Shown here: one piece after another, positions 45,174 through 58,100 of the stretch
Position numbering within the stretch: the stretch's first letter is position 1
Layout: every line of letters starts with the position of its first letter
NCBI GenBank assembly: GCA_945643635.1
Contig: CALZFC010000060.1
Span: forward strand, 1,567,501-1,631,500
Direction of reading: 5' to 3'
Source of the DNA: Allodiplogaster sudhausi
Taxonomy: Eukaryota; Nematoda; Chromadorea; Rhabditida; Diplogasteridae
DNA length: 64,000 nucleotides
Notes under the pieces: generated by a model
Seen by the model: only the letters and a program-made list of their open reading frames with translations
What the model was told of the DNA's origin: nothing
The model's database searches: none
Made by a program: the position numbers and the translations under genes

Positions 45174-48100
45174 GTCTCCCCCTCTCCCTCTCTCCCTCTC
45201 ACTTTCCAGGGAGTCGAGGACGCGATCCGCTCCGAGGACTGGAACACAGCAGCCGAGCTCATGCATCGCTTCCTCACCCTCGACCAAGCTGTCTTCCAGT
45301 TGAGAGACGCCGTTGGAACGGCAGCGGCGACGGCAGCGAATGAGGAACAGGGTAAGGAAAGGGGCCACCCGAGGGTACATTAGAATAGGACTGCTGCTTC
45401 CTCCTTCATGTAAAGATTTTGATCGTGATCGTGAGCTTCAAATCTCTACCGTAGTACGCTTTACTATTTCAGTCTATTTTTAGTGAATATCCTTTTCTTG
45501 AGGATTACGGTAGTCTTTCTTTAAGCCCGCTGTACCGCCTCCTTAACTGCGATCATATTACATTATTCAATATTTCGTTGTTGTTTTTGTTTTCACCTAC
45601 CTTTTAATCTTACGCCAAGTTATTTCGTATTAATAATGTTAATAATAATATTATTATAATACTAATACTAATACTTTTGATAGAAAAAAGTAACTAAGAT
45701 GAATATTCTCTCAGATGCCGGCCAATCCGTGCGAAGCAGCTACGATATCATGGAGAGAGCGAGCGCGCGACTCCGAGAAGAGTTTGGTAAGAGAATGGAT
45801 GAGGCGGTGAAGACGGCCAATGTACCGGACATGCAGAGGTTATCGCACAGAGAGAGAGAGAGAGAGGAAAGAGGGAGAGGAGAGAGTTAGAGGAGAGAGT
45901 TAGAGGAGAGAGAGAGAGAGTTAGAGGAGAGAGTGAGAGTTAGAGGAGAGAGAGAGAGATTGAAGGAAATGTGTAATCAGCAGAGCTGAAATAGGTCTGA
46001 CACATGACAGGGTTGTAACCCCCCCGCTACGTAGGCCTGGAACACTTTGTAATCCCCCGGGAATGTCATTTTTCACTTTATAACCGCCCGGGTTGGCAAT
46101 TTTTTCACATTGTAACCCCCCCCCCCCCGGCCCACGTTCAGAGACAGGAACTATTTCAGCACTGGTAATCAGAGGGTTGATGCCCAAATTTTCTGATATA
46201 TTTTGGAGTATTAATTCGAAAAATTAATATTCAGTTTCTAAAGAAGAAGAAACAAATGACGCAGTTAAAAAATTTGGCAAAAAAAAAACAGTTTGCTATG
46301 CTTGTGAGAGAATAATATTACTGATAGTGTTTAACTAAAGGAATAAATGGACTATTTTATTTCAAAGTTATGAAACCATTCTAGTATGACTTATTTAGTC
46401 ATTTTTTCCTCTTCCAGATATCTAAAGCTCTTCCCCCTCATCAACGACCACGCTACGGGCCTCGAGAAGTTTGCTGTCTATCTACGCGCCGAGATTGACC
46501 GAATCGGCAAGGATCACATTAAGGTTTGTGATCTTTAATTTCTACAAAAAAAGGATATATATTTTATAAATGGAAAGAGTTCAATATATAATTGCCGGGC
46601 TTTTATTCCTTATTTATATTAATTTCATCTTCTAATTAATTAGTTAGTTAATTAATTAATTAATTAATTGGTACATGAAATTAATACTCTCTGGCAATCT
46701 CTTTTTCTCTCTTTCTCTCATTCATGAATTTGTTCCAGATAATGAACGCGGGAGGCACAGACGACGGCCGCGCAATGGTGCTCTATGCAGACACGCTCTA
46801 TCTCTTCTTTGATGCACTCGCAGCACTCCTCGATCTACATCACGCAGTCATCGAGAGCAGCTACGGGCCGGAGAGACTGCTCGACCTGGTCACGAGGATA
46901 CAGGTGAGAGAGAGAGAGAGTGTAGAGAGAGAAGGGGAGTGAGAGAGAGAAAGGGAGAGAGAGTAGAGAGAGAGAGAGTACAGTGTCTAATGGAAGAGGG
47001 AGCGATGAATTTTGCGATTATTGAAAGCATTGAAAGGAAAACATGTTCAGGATAAATTAACGACATGGGGAGATGAAATAAGTTTCCAGGGAAGCGTCGA
47101 CGAAGTGGTCGTCCGAATCATTGGAACATTCAAGTCACGACGTCGATTTGGAGAAGCCATTGATGGCGCAAGACGAGGTGTAGGAGGCGCGGGAAGGGCA
47201 GCATCAGGCAACTCAAGCCAGAACGGAGAGAAAATCGCGGGAGGCGCAATCACAGGTTAGGGACTGGCCGTGGTCTAGTGGTTAATGAGTGAGGCATGTA
47301 ACCAGAATGCCATAGTTCGGATCCGCAAGCGAGTTCGAGCGTCTTGGATACTTAGCCATATTTTTTTTAAATTAATTTAATAAAAAAATTTTCCTCGCGA
47401 GGAAATCTTTTGAGAGAAATATCTCGGCAAAAAAAATGGAAAAAAATTCTTTCACAAGTAAATTAAAATATATTTTCCCTCCAATCTTTTTAAGACGGCC
47501 GTCCTGACGCGCTTTCTATCGACGTGGTCCTCACTGAAGTGACTCAGATGAGCGCGCGCACCGAGATGTACTGGCGCTTCCTGAAGAAGAAGATTGTCGC
47601 CAAGGCGGGTCTCGACAAGAAAGCAGCAGCAGCCGAGCAGGAAAGGGTACTGTATCCCCTGAGTTCTGATTTTTGGTCAAATCACTGTTGGTCAAATCCT
47701 TTTCATTGAACAGAAAAAGTGTACTATTGTTGAAGAACATTTGCAATATTTTGGTTATGAAGCTTAGGATAAAAGTTTCGCTTTTTATTATTTAAAAAAA
47801 TATTTGAAAGCGAAGATGTTTTTTCTATACATTTAAGGGGAATATTATTTTGTATTATTTAAGTTAAAGAAATATAAAGGTTTGCTTTATAGAACGACAG
47901 CGAATACGACGATAATCCTGCTGCAGTTGAGGAGAGAACGAAGGCAGAAGTTGGTGGTTTTTTTGTTTTTGTTTTTGTTTTTAAAATAGAAAAGGACCGT
48001 TGGTCTCTTGAAGAGAACACTAGATTTTTTTGCCAAATTTAATTGTATATACTTAATTTTTATGAAAATAAGGTTTTTTTTTCTCAACAAATTTGCTGTT

Positions 48101-51100
48101 TAATAGAGTGGTGTAAAATTCATAATTAAAATATTGAATGAAAATTATTGTATTGTGAATTAGCAATTAAATATTCCCTTATTTCAGGTGAATAAAAATT
48201 ATTTTGTAAAACAAATAAATTTAAATATGTCCTTGATCCAGGTCGCACGAGCCGAGGAGCGATCGCTGAAACTGCACAAACTACTACATGACAGTCAAGT
48301 CGGCCGGCGGATTCAGGTGGTTTACGCCGGGAGAAAGGAGACATATAAATGACCTCAAACAAAGTGGATGTTCAATTAACGGCCCCGAATGTAAATTTGA
48401 GAAGAAGAATTCTATATGGAGAGTTGCTTATATTAAAGATTATGTATTTATGTATTTATTTATTTATTGAACAACTATTGATGGATAATATGTTTTTTTT
48501 TGTTCTTGAAATATTCCATTAAGTTATAATAATATTACAAAAATAAATGGTTGTGCCATTTCAAGTAATACCGTATATTTATTTATAATTTCAAATAAAT
48601 ATTTTAAGGAGCTGCGCAGCTCGTACGTCGTCCTCGAGCAGTTCTACATGGAGGCCATGGTGGCGAAGGCGATCGAGATGGACACGAGAGAGGAGAAGGG
48701 ACAGACGTGGCCGAGCAGGTGCGGGGGCCGTGTTTTAGACAATTTTTTTTCGGGCCGTATTTTAGATAATTGTTCGGGCCGTATTTTAGATGTTTTTTTC
48801 GGGCCGTATCTTGCAACTATTTCTTAAAGAATTATATATTTTATCATTAGCTTTAAACTATTATGACAGTTGAGAGTAATTTTTTTCAATTCTTTGAATG
48901 TCGAGTGAGTACCCTGCTCTATTCCACTTGCTGCAGCCTTTTACTCCTCTTTGAAAAAGGGAGTGATCCGAATTTCGCAACCCCTTCCTTTCAGCTCGAT
49001 ACCCTGAATACCGTATTCCCTTCTAAATGTATGAATTACTCCCTTGACTCCTCGGCAGCTCAATACCCTGAATACAGTATCCATTTGCAGTTTGATACAA
49101 TATCCCAATCTTCTTTTGCAGCTCGGTCGTGGATGACACGGTGTTCCTTCTGCGCAAAACCGCCCGCCGCGCCCTGTCGGCCGCATCCCCAGACGCGACG
49201 TGCGCCGTGGTGAACAACGCCGTGGCGCTCCTCGACACGACCTTCTTTGATGCGCTGGCCACGCCCATTAAGGTTTGAAGCGCGTTTGTAAAGCATGGAT
49301 TTAAAAAAAGTAGGTTATATAAAAATAAAATAAATGTTATTCATCCCTTTGATGTCTCACTGTTTCACCGGAAAAATAAGAGAGAAATTTATTGCGTTAT
49401 ATGCTATTTGAATAAAAAGGAGTCATTACATATAGTTTTATTTTCCAAGCTTTCATTTCCCGGTTTAAAGCGTTATAAATTGGTGATTAAATAGTATTCA
49501 TTTTTTCTTTAGTGAATCTCCATCCTCACAAGTTCACCACAGAAAAAAAGAGATATTTCTTACATTATTTTAGTATATGTTGACTATAAAGCCGTCATTT
49601 GATGTGGTTTTGTTTCCAACCCGGTGGTTTTCACTTCTTTGGTTTGAATAAATATGGCCATCAAATGTCCTTACCGATCGTCTGTTAGTATGGAGTTGAA
49701 ATTGACAAGTATGCACAAAGTAAGGAAGAAGTGAAAAATATTATCGTTTATTTGTTTAAATTTAATGTTATTATTTTATAATTTATTTGTACTTTATAGA
49801 CCTGTAAAAGAAATAAAACAGGAGATAAGTACAATATTGCCTCGTTTATGTATTTCATATTTAATATTATTTTATACCTTATTTATACTTTATAGACCTG
49901 TAAAAAGAGAAGCCTTTCCAGGCCGGCTACCCTTCGACACCGCTCTTCACAGCGGACATGCTTGCATCGGTTGGAGGAGTCGTGCCATCGGCAGGCGGTG
50001 GATCGAATGCCAAGTTGGCAGAGCAAAGAGAGGTGAACTTTATCTCTCTCTCCTTCTCCCTGTCTCTCTTTCTCGCTCTCTTTCTCTCTCTCACCATCTC
50101 TCACTCTCTGTTTTTTTTCTCACCCTCTCTCTTCTCACCTTGTCTACTCTCTCTCTCTCTCTCTCGCTCTCTCTCTCTCTTTATCTGTGTACTATTTCTC
50201 TATCTTTCTCTCTTTCTGTCTCACGTTTTCTCTCTCTCTCTCTCTCTCTCAACTCCTCTCACTCTGTCTATCTCTCTCTCTTGCCTCTCCCAGGCCTACC
50301 TCTGCACGGTGAACAATGCTCGTGTCGCTGCTGAGTTGACGCGTCAACTGCGTACTTCGCTTCTCCAAGAGGCATCGGCGGGAGATTCAAATGTGAGTTT
50401 GTTTTATTACTAATTAATCGTCATTGCTCCTCTAAAACTATATAATGAATCTACGCGACTCTTTTGTACTTTTATTCAATTGTTACATTCAGGAAATATT
50501 ATATGTTATTATACATTGTGTAGCTACAAAATATATGTATTCTATTTCTCTTTATAAATAAAATAAATCTCTTCAAAAATAATTAATTAATTAATTAATT
50601 AAGAGATGAAAAGAAATTGTTTCGCAATTATTATTGTTCTCCAAAAACTTCAGCGCTCTGAAGTGGAGCGAGGCAAGCTGACGCACGCCTTCAGCCAGCT
50701 GGACGACGTGGCCAGACGACTCGAGCAGCTGGCCACTAAGGGAGTTGCGAGTCTCGCACAGAGCGTTGTCAAGCCGGCAGTCAAGAACAGGTGGGGTGGG
50801 GGTGGATAAAGAGACCCCTTTTTGAGAGAAGGGTACTAAAGGGACCCTTTTGATAAGAGGGGTGGATAAAGGAACCTCTTTTTGAGAGAAGGGTGGTAAA
50901 GAGGCCTCTTTGTGGTGGAAGAGGTGATAAAGGGACCTCTTTTCGACAGGGAATTACCTCTGTGGTAATAAGAAGACCTTTTCTCCTTTCGTTCTCTCTC
51001 TCTCTCCATCTCTTTCTATCTCGCTCGCTCTCTCTCTCGCTCTTGCTGTCTCTCGCTCTCTCTCTCTCTCTCTCTCTGTCTTTCTGTCTCTCTTTCTCTC

Positions 51101-52215
51101 TCTCTCTCCAGCTGCGAGTCCTACGCGGATGACTCTCACTGTCTGAGCGAGTCGCAGCTGGCCGAGGCGGAGAGTGTCGACCCCTTCATCGAGTCCTTCT
51201 GCGCCTCCGTTGATCGTCTCCTCCAGCCATTCGAGCGATCTCTCGCGCCGGACAATTATCAGGTCTAGCTTGGGTTTCGTTTACCGACGATTTTACCTGT
51301 TTACTTATTCATTAAAAAAATTAGTTTGGAACTAATAAAGTTTAATTTTTAAGAAACTAATTTTATAAATTAATAAATAAAGAAGAAGAAACATTTTAGG
51401 AGCTTATGCTACTCGCTTGCGCGGAAGTCGCGCGCTGCATGGAACGCGCCGTCCTGCAGACGACGTTCAACCGACTCGGCGCCCTTCAGCTCGACCGCGA
51501 AGTCCGCCATCTCCTCGCCTTCCTCTCGGATCTTGCCGGATTTGCCGCGCGCGAGAAGTGCGCGAGACTATCGCAGGTATAGCCGATTGGTTGCGTGATA
51601 GCGGCACAGGGAATTACAACCAGGGTTCGAATCCCGCCTCAGGACCAAAAGTGTTTCTCCACAGATTGTCTGCGTCCTCAACGTGGACTGTGTCGACGAG
51701 GCGCGCGAGGTGTGGCAGAGTGGCGGCGGCGCAGTGAAGGCTCTCGCAATTGATGAAGTCAAGAAGGTACGGTAGAAGGGGAAGAAAGTACGGTAGAAAT
51801 GGGCCCTCTCGGAATTACGGAAGTGGACATTTTTTAGAGGAGACCTAATGTATATAAAAGCACATCAAGACCGTAAAACCTGTCAACGAAAACTGGAAAG
51901 AATGAAATTGTGAAGACGAATGAAAATATGCGATCTATTGATTGGCGGAAACGCGTAATTTAGCTGAGATTATAATTATCGATATTTTCCAAATGAAATC
52001 TTAGATGCGGAAGTGAAGAACACTACAGGCAATTTTTCCTAAAGATTTGGAGGTGGTATGGTTTATAAAAAAGGGTTTAGTTATTAATCATGTATTTTAA
52101 TCTGTTGTTTACATCAGATCAAGTTATTTTAGTGTTATAAATAAATGGATAATTTTAGATCCTAAGTCGACGCTCGGACCTGCCAAAGTCACAAGTGCAG
52201 CAGCTCGAGATGTAA
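43355..52215 (+). CDS. COG4, conserved oligomeric Golgi complex subunit 4, 22 exons, 873 aa
   Basis: A lobe A subunit of the COG tether, which binds SNAREs and directs retrograde vesicles within the Golgi. Exons: 43355-43375, 43643-43750, 44021-44174, 44401-44570, 44796-44882, 45210-45351, 45715-45838, 46418-46523, 46739-46903, 47090-47255, 47495-47646, 47893-47949, 48242-48316, 48609-48718, 49122-49272, 49922-50032, 50294-50392, 50654-50790, 51112-51262, 51400-51576, 51665-51766, 52159-52215. Phases close throughout. Family landmarks: LLLVEGDTQQLASSLK, EDAIRSEDWNTAAELMHRFL, YLKLFPLINDHATGLEKFA, VLYADTLYLFFDALA, VLTEVTQMSARTEMYWRFLK, SVVDDTVFLLRKTARRALS, and TTFNRLGALQLDREVRHLLA near the C-terminus. 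An acidic coiled coil lies near residues 45-90. It is longer than human COG4 (about 785 aa), mainly through N-terminal and Gly/Ala-rich insertions. An alternative in-frame start at 43032 would give 901 aa. Confidence 0.93.
44895..45208. repeat. (CT)n block filling COG4 intron 5
   Basis: CT tracts run from just after the exon 5 donor to the exon 6 acceptor TTCCAG. Similar blocks fill introns 16 (50040-50290) and 18 (50995-51110). Confidence 0.88.
45845..46140. repeat. GA tract and C-rich tandem units in COG4 intron 7
   Basis: A GAGA tract follows the exon 7 donor. Then come three loose units of about 35 bp, each carrying TTGTAACCCCCC-like or TTATAACCGCCCGGG words and a CATTTTTCAC spacer (46012-46132). 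Confidence 0.65.
47263..47345 (+). repeat. tRNA-like (SINE-type) sequence in COG4 intron 10
   Basis: Contains TGGTCTAGTGG, a full match to the pol III A-box consensus, and AGTTCGGATCC, one mismatch from a B box, about 45 bp later. It begins within about 10 bp of the exon 10 donor. No convincing cloverleaf was drawn, so a functional tRNA is unlikely. Confidence 0.65.
48719..48815. repeat. four short tandem units after COG4 exon 14
   Basis: GGGCCGTATTTTAGATAATT-like units of about 24 bp recur four times from the exon 14 donor onward. A related word, GGGCCGTATTTTGGGG, follows the donor of BRI3-like exon 2 (38879). Confidence 0.75.
51577..51664 (+). repeat. tRNA-like sequence making up COG4 intron 20
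   Basis: The 88-bp intron reads TAGCCGATTGG (A box, one mismatch) three bases after the donor GT and GGTTCGAATCC (perfect B box) at 51624-51634, followed by CGCCTCAGGACCA. Acceptor-stem pairing is not seen. Nearly the whole intron is this element plus the TTTCTCCACAG acceptor. Confidence 0.7.
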
Positions 52216-52946
52216 GAGAAGGAAGGCAAAAGTCTTTTTAGTGTTTCATAAATCTTGCCTACAGTACCCCTCCGCACTAATATAATTGTGAATATTTATT
52301 GAATCCCATATTCGCTATTGGGACCTTAAAGGTGTGCTACTCTATTGTATTTCACCGATGAATTTAAGTCTTTTATGTCTGTTGATTTGTTTAAATTAAA
52401 TCTTTATTTTATATCTACATTCAGGTAGTTTGATTCTGTAGATATCTATATTTCCTTTTTATTATTTATTCGTGCAGGGGCGGATAAGAAAAGAATAAAT
52501 TGTCGCACAATATTTGAATATTTGCAGTGTCTCGAGTTTGCTTTTCCTTTATTTAACATCTCCATTTATCAGGTGTTTTGCTGTGATATGGAGCGTGTAG
52601 AGTGTTTATTCGGATACGGATAAATATTCTCTAACTTTAAGATAGAGCAATTAACACGGCTAGACAGGGAAGTTGCGCAAAAGAAGTAGATAAACAATTG
52701 TATACCAGGAAATGCTGGCCCAGCCAGTCAATTCTCAATACTATTTTCTGTCATTCCGGGAAGTCCACTTGAAGTGGGCCGTGAAGTGGGGAAAGAATAT
52801 CTAACGGCCCGAATCCCTAAAATGGACGGACGTACACGGGTAGCAGTGTGGTGGTGAGGAGGCAAGTCTGGCCAGTCTGCAGAAACCAGACAACCATTTT
52901 CATTCGTGTCTAGGAAAGGCTTTAGTTTGCTTTGAACTCTTTCTCC

Positions 52947-53000
<54 letters not shown>

Positions 53001-53053
53001 TTCTGAATCCGCTCTGTCTCCCTCTCTCGCTGTGTATCTCTCCCTCTCGTTCG

Positions 53054-53109
<56 letters not shown>

Positions 53110-53774
53110 CTCTTTCTCTCATTACCGCCATTTATTCATAATTCATCAGCGCCCACCATGTCTGCTTCACTATCGTAGTACGAGTAGCGTTGGATGATTC
53201 ATAATACAATGATGATGAATGAGATGACCAGCGAGTTTAGAAGAGGGAGACGATGGAAACAGAGAGAGCGAGAGAGACCGAGAGATAGAGAGAGAGAGGA
53301 GACAACGAGGAGAGAGATATAGAGAAGATAGTTAGAGAAGAGACAAAGAGATAGAGATAAAAAGTGAGACATTGAGAGTGAGATAAAGAGAGAGAGAGAG
53401 AGAGAGAGAGAGCCGTCAACGGAAGTTGACTCCTGTGAGCCGTGTGAGCTACGCGCACAGACGTCAGAGTCCGAAATGGAGAGAGAGAGAGAGAGAGGGA
53501 GAAAGAGAGAGAGAGAGATGGAGGGAGAGAGAGAGAGAAAGAGAGAAAGAGAGAGAGAGGGAGAGAGAGGGCGAAAGAGAGGGAGAGAGTAGTGACAATG
53601 GGAAATGGTGATTATTTCTGTAGAGCGACGTCATCGCGTTGTTTGGTACGCAAGATATGTGATGAATTTCAAAAGTTCATCATCTCTAGTGTCACCCTCT
53701 CGATCTCTTTTCTCGTGGATCGAGAGAGAGAGAGAGAGAAAGAAAGAGAGAGAAAGAAAGAAAGAGAGAGAGAG

Positions 53775-53816
<42 letters not shown>

Positions 53817-53949
53817 TTACTCTTATTGTGAAACATGCATTCTTTCTCTTTCAACACATTCCAGTTGTCGAATGTCACCACCGTGGAATAAGTATGCAGA
53901 TGACCTTTATCAATGCAACATATGTGTATATGTTGACTGTGCTTGCAAG

Positions 53950-53985
<36 letters not shown>

Positions 53986-54148
53986 AAGAGCGAGAGAGAG
54001 AGAGAGAGAGAGAGTGAGTGAGAAAGAGAGATACACAGAATATATTAGTGTGCTTCGGGCACATGGGAAACTTGGAACCGACTTGGGTCGTGATTTTTTT
54101 TTGTTAGAAAGAGAGCGAGAGAGCAGAGAGAAAAAGAGAGAGAGAGAG

Positions 54149-54185
<37 letters not shown>

Positions 54186-55026
54186 AAAAGATTGGCTGCA
54201 GAATGAATCCTCGAGTAGTGTATACTGATGAATTCGAGAGTAGTTGATGAATGAATTAATGATGAGACTACTACCATCTGTGCGTTGTTGTTGCATTCTC
54301 TTGCTTTCTTCTTGCAAGTTGCCTTTTCTGCTTGTTGTTGCATCATCATTAGAAGGGGTGTTGGGGGGGGGGCTAGCGTGGGTGGAGATACGATACAATG
54401 AGAAGCTGGGCACACGCGCCGAATTGATATATATGCTATCTATTTATATTTACATATGTCTTGCTCCAAATTTTAAACAAGCATTCACAAGAATTATTTT
54501 AGATAGGAAGTTTTTTTAAAATAATTTTCCAGCACCTACACAAAATAGGCACAGACACATTTGCATTGCCGCCGCGCGTTCCCAAAGGCACCCAAAAATC
54601 TCTGACAATAAGCTGCTCATAATTCATCATAGACTTGCGCTAGCTGTGCAACTTGTTCGAGAACATCGAGAACACTCTCTCTCTATCTTTCTCTCTCTCC
54701 CTCCTATCTCTCTCATTCTTTCTCTTCCTCTCTCTCTCTCTCTTCCCACTCTCTCTCTCTCTCACTCCATCTTGCGAAATGATACTCTCGACTGTGGAGG
54801 GGGTATACCTCCACTCCCCAATAGGGACACCCTATATGGGGGGAGGCATGGGGTGGTGTTCCCAGGCTTAATGTTACCTACTTATTTTCACCTTCTCCTT
54901 CTTCTTGTTCACCCTCTGGCCATTTACTTTGAGATGTGCTTTTCATTGCCGCCTCTTTCTATTTCTGTCAAATTATTGCTCGACTCTTCTTCAGTTCACT
55001 CTCCAGAGCCTTCTTCTCTAACTGAC

Positions 55027-55076
<50 letters not shown>

Positions 55077-55109
55077 CTTTATTCTCTCTCTCCCTCCCTC
55101 TCTCCTTTA

Positions 55110-55156
<47 letters not shown>

Positions 55157-58100
55157 GCCTTCTCCTATTTGGATGTCACTCGGTGTCTTTAAATTTGTAA
55201 GCTAATCGTTGCCACAAATGCGTGAGCCATTGTTATTCTCTGTGCGTGACTTGCCCTGTATGCTTGGATCTTTACTCTCGCACGGTAGACTCTCCCAACA
55301 CGCAATCTTGCAGGATAGTGCTTGAGAGTCAGAGCAAGAGAGAGAGGGAGAGAGAGAGAATGAGATAGCTAGAGAGATATATAGAGTATCATCAATAGTA
55401 TGGAAATACCCTCATGACGAGCATGGTTAGTGAGTGGAACAGAGAGATAGAGAGGGAGAGAGAGAGAGAGAGAGTGAGAGAGATAGAGAGAGAATTGAGA
55501 AGAGAGAGAGGGCGAGGGATTCCGAAAGAAATAAAAGTCGAGAGCTCCCCTCAAGATGAGGAAGCAGAAGCTGCAGCTGCAGGGCGCGGCTGGCTGGTAG
55601 CAGCAATTTAGGCTGTGAGTGACGTCGTCATGTTATTTCTGTGTTATTCTGTGATTTGTTTAGGCGAGAATTCCTCTCTTGGTTTTATTTTTAGCAGCGA
55701 GCTCACTCTCACTCTCTCCGTCTCTCTCTCTCACCCTCTCACCCTCTCTCACTCTCCCTCTAACTCTCTCTCTCTCTCTATCTCACTCTCAATCTCCCAC
55801 TTTCTCTCTCTCTCTCTCTCTCCCTCTCTCTCAGAAATGAGTTAGGGAGAGAATGACACTCTCTATCTCTCTTCTCTATCTATCTCTCTATCTCTCTTCT
55901 CTATCTATCTCTCTATCTCTCCTCTCCACGGATCTTGTCCAGAAGATCGTTTTCATCTCCAAAATTTGCATGCGACAACTTTACGCCAGCTTCACCTACT
56001 GTAGTGTATTTAAATATTATTCCGTGAGCTTCTAATCTTTTTTTTCTTAAAATATTGGGCGTTAACTCAAATTTCTCTAATCTCAAAACTAAAATTTTCT
56101 TTACGTTATCCTTTTTTCTATTGGAAAGTTATGGCTACATTCTAGACAGGAGAAAAAAACGATAAGTCAAGATAAAAACGCTATGATTCTGACGAAGTTG
56201 CTAATTGCTCTTTGGATTTGCAATTAGTTCTAATATGTATACATGAGCTGTGCAGAATAATATCTCATCTACTTTTTGTACATTCTTGTGAGTTTCTTTT
56301 CTTTTTTATCAGTTTGATAATGAAATGAGTAATGAAGTTAATGAAGTGGCGCAAGAAAGGAAAGAAAGCGGAAATACTTAAGCCAATAATGTAACGAACA
56401 ACAGAACAAATTTAAAGAGAGTAAACATGTTTAAAATCGAGCTGCTATCATTCATTTTTTGTCATAATTTTTTTTCACGTTTTTGTCTTTAATAGCGTCT
56501 TTCCAAAATCAGACTTGAACTTTCATAAATAAACGCCTTCGTAGCATCTACGCGTTAGTTCCTTTGCACTACAAATTCTGACATTAAAATTTGTTTATGT
56601 TCTTTCAGAAAGACATAAAGATCCGTGATAGAAAAGTTCTTTTTGCAGATATTATTCATCCATAAATGAAATAAGCACTATTTAATCTAATTACATTAAT
56701 TGCTTATTTAAAAAAATTAAATTTACTTTGTTACTATGAAAAATTTTTTAAGGAGAGAAAAAAATATGTGATTTTCTCCATTTACAGTATGTTTGTGTAC
56801 GAAATAAATCCCTGGCAAATAGAGTTTGTTTGAATGTCCTCATTTCATTAAAATCGCTCATTTGCGAAGAGATACTTGAATTTCGTGTTCGTTAGCTTAT
56901 TTAACAAATGTGAATGTGACAAACTAAGCGGATTCTTTTAAGGACATCTGATGGCACTTATCTTGTTTACATATAGTATAGTATCTCTCGTGTTAATCTC
57001 TAATCTTCATATGTATATGTATGTACATATCTCACGCTCGTTCTTTCATCTTTGAGGCACTCTCTCAAGGTTGTAATTTAATGAGAGAGAGAGAGAAAGA
57101 GAGAAAATCACTTTAAATTAGTTAAATATCAGATAATCTTTACTCTTTAAATGTTGTCATTTAACAGAGAGTGAGAAAAATCACTTTCAATTAGTTGAAC
57201 TCGTAGACAATTTAATCTTTAAAAATCTCCAAATCTATGTATATCTCCGGAAATCTTCTCGGTTCTCAAGTTTGCATCCGAATCCAGCAGAAAGATCCGT
57301 CAATGGCATTTGCCAATTTTTGGGTCGCCATTTCAGTCATCAATTCGAAGAATAAAAGATACAAAATTCCAGGCTGCTTTCTTTTCTGACCTTATTAACC
57401 TTCTAATACCGCTACATGTGGCCAATTTGTTATTATTATTATTACAATCTCACATTCCCTCTTCTCTTTCTCTGTTTTCTTTTTGCGGATTAATTTATTT
57501 GTCACATTATCTCATTCCTCTGCACCTTTTATTCTCTCTCAGCATTTTTAATCTCTCTCTCTCTCTCTTTCCCTCCCTCTCTTTCTCTCTCTTTCTCTCT
57601 CTGCCTCTTTCTCCCTGTCTCGCTCTCTTAATCGCTGGCTAACTTTTTCCCTTTTCACTCTCACTCCGTCATTCAAAGGCAAGCGAATTACTCGACAGAG
57701 GAATTGGTGCACTTTAACTCTGCACTCGTTTTGCACTTTGAATGATGAAATGACCATCTCTATTGAAAGTCCAGTCATAATTGATCATCCTCTCCTCCCA
57801 CCCACGTTAGACATCCAAACTTTGGGCATTTGCCCAATATTCACAAAACTTTCAAATTGTTCGCTTGAGCACAATGACGAAGAGTCGACATGGAACGGGG
57901 CAAACAGAAAATTGCTCTTCGCTTTCACTTTATCACTCTCTATCTTTCTCTCTCTCTCTCTCTCTCTCTATTTCTCTCTCAATTTCACTATCTCTGTCTC
58001 TCTCCCTCTCTCCCTCTTTCCCTCTTTCACTCTCTCTCTCTCTCTCAGACTCTCGCCCTTCTCTACGCTTCCCCCCTATCTCATCGACGTCATCCCCTTC

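Noticed and set aside
51577..51650. Functional tRNA gene
   Set aside because: A- and B-box words are present but acceptor stem and outer T-stem pairs are missing, and it lies inside a spliced intron.
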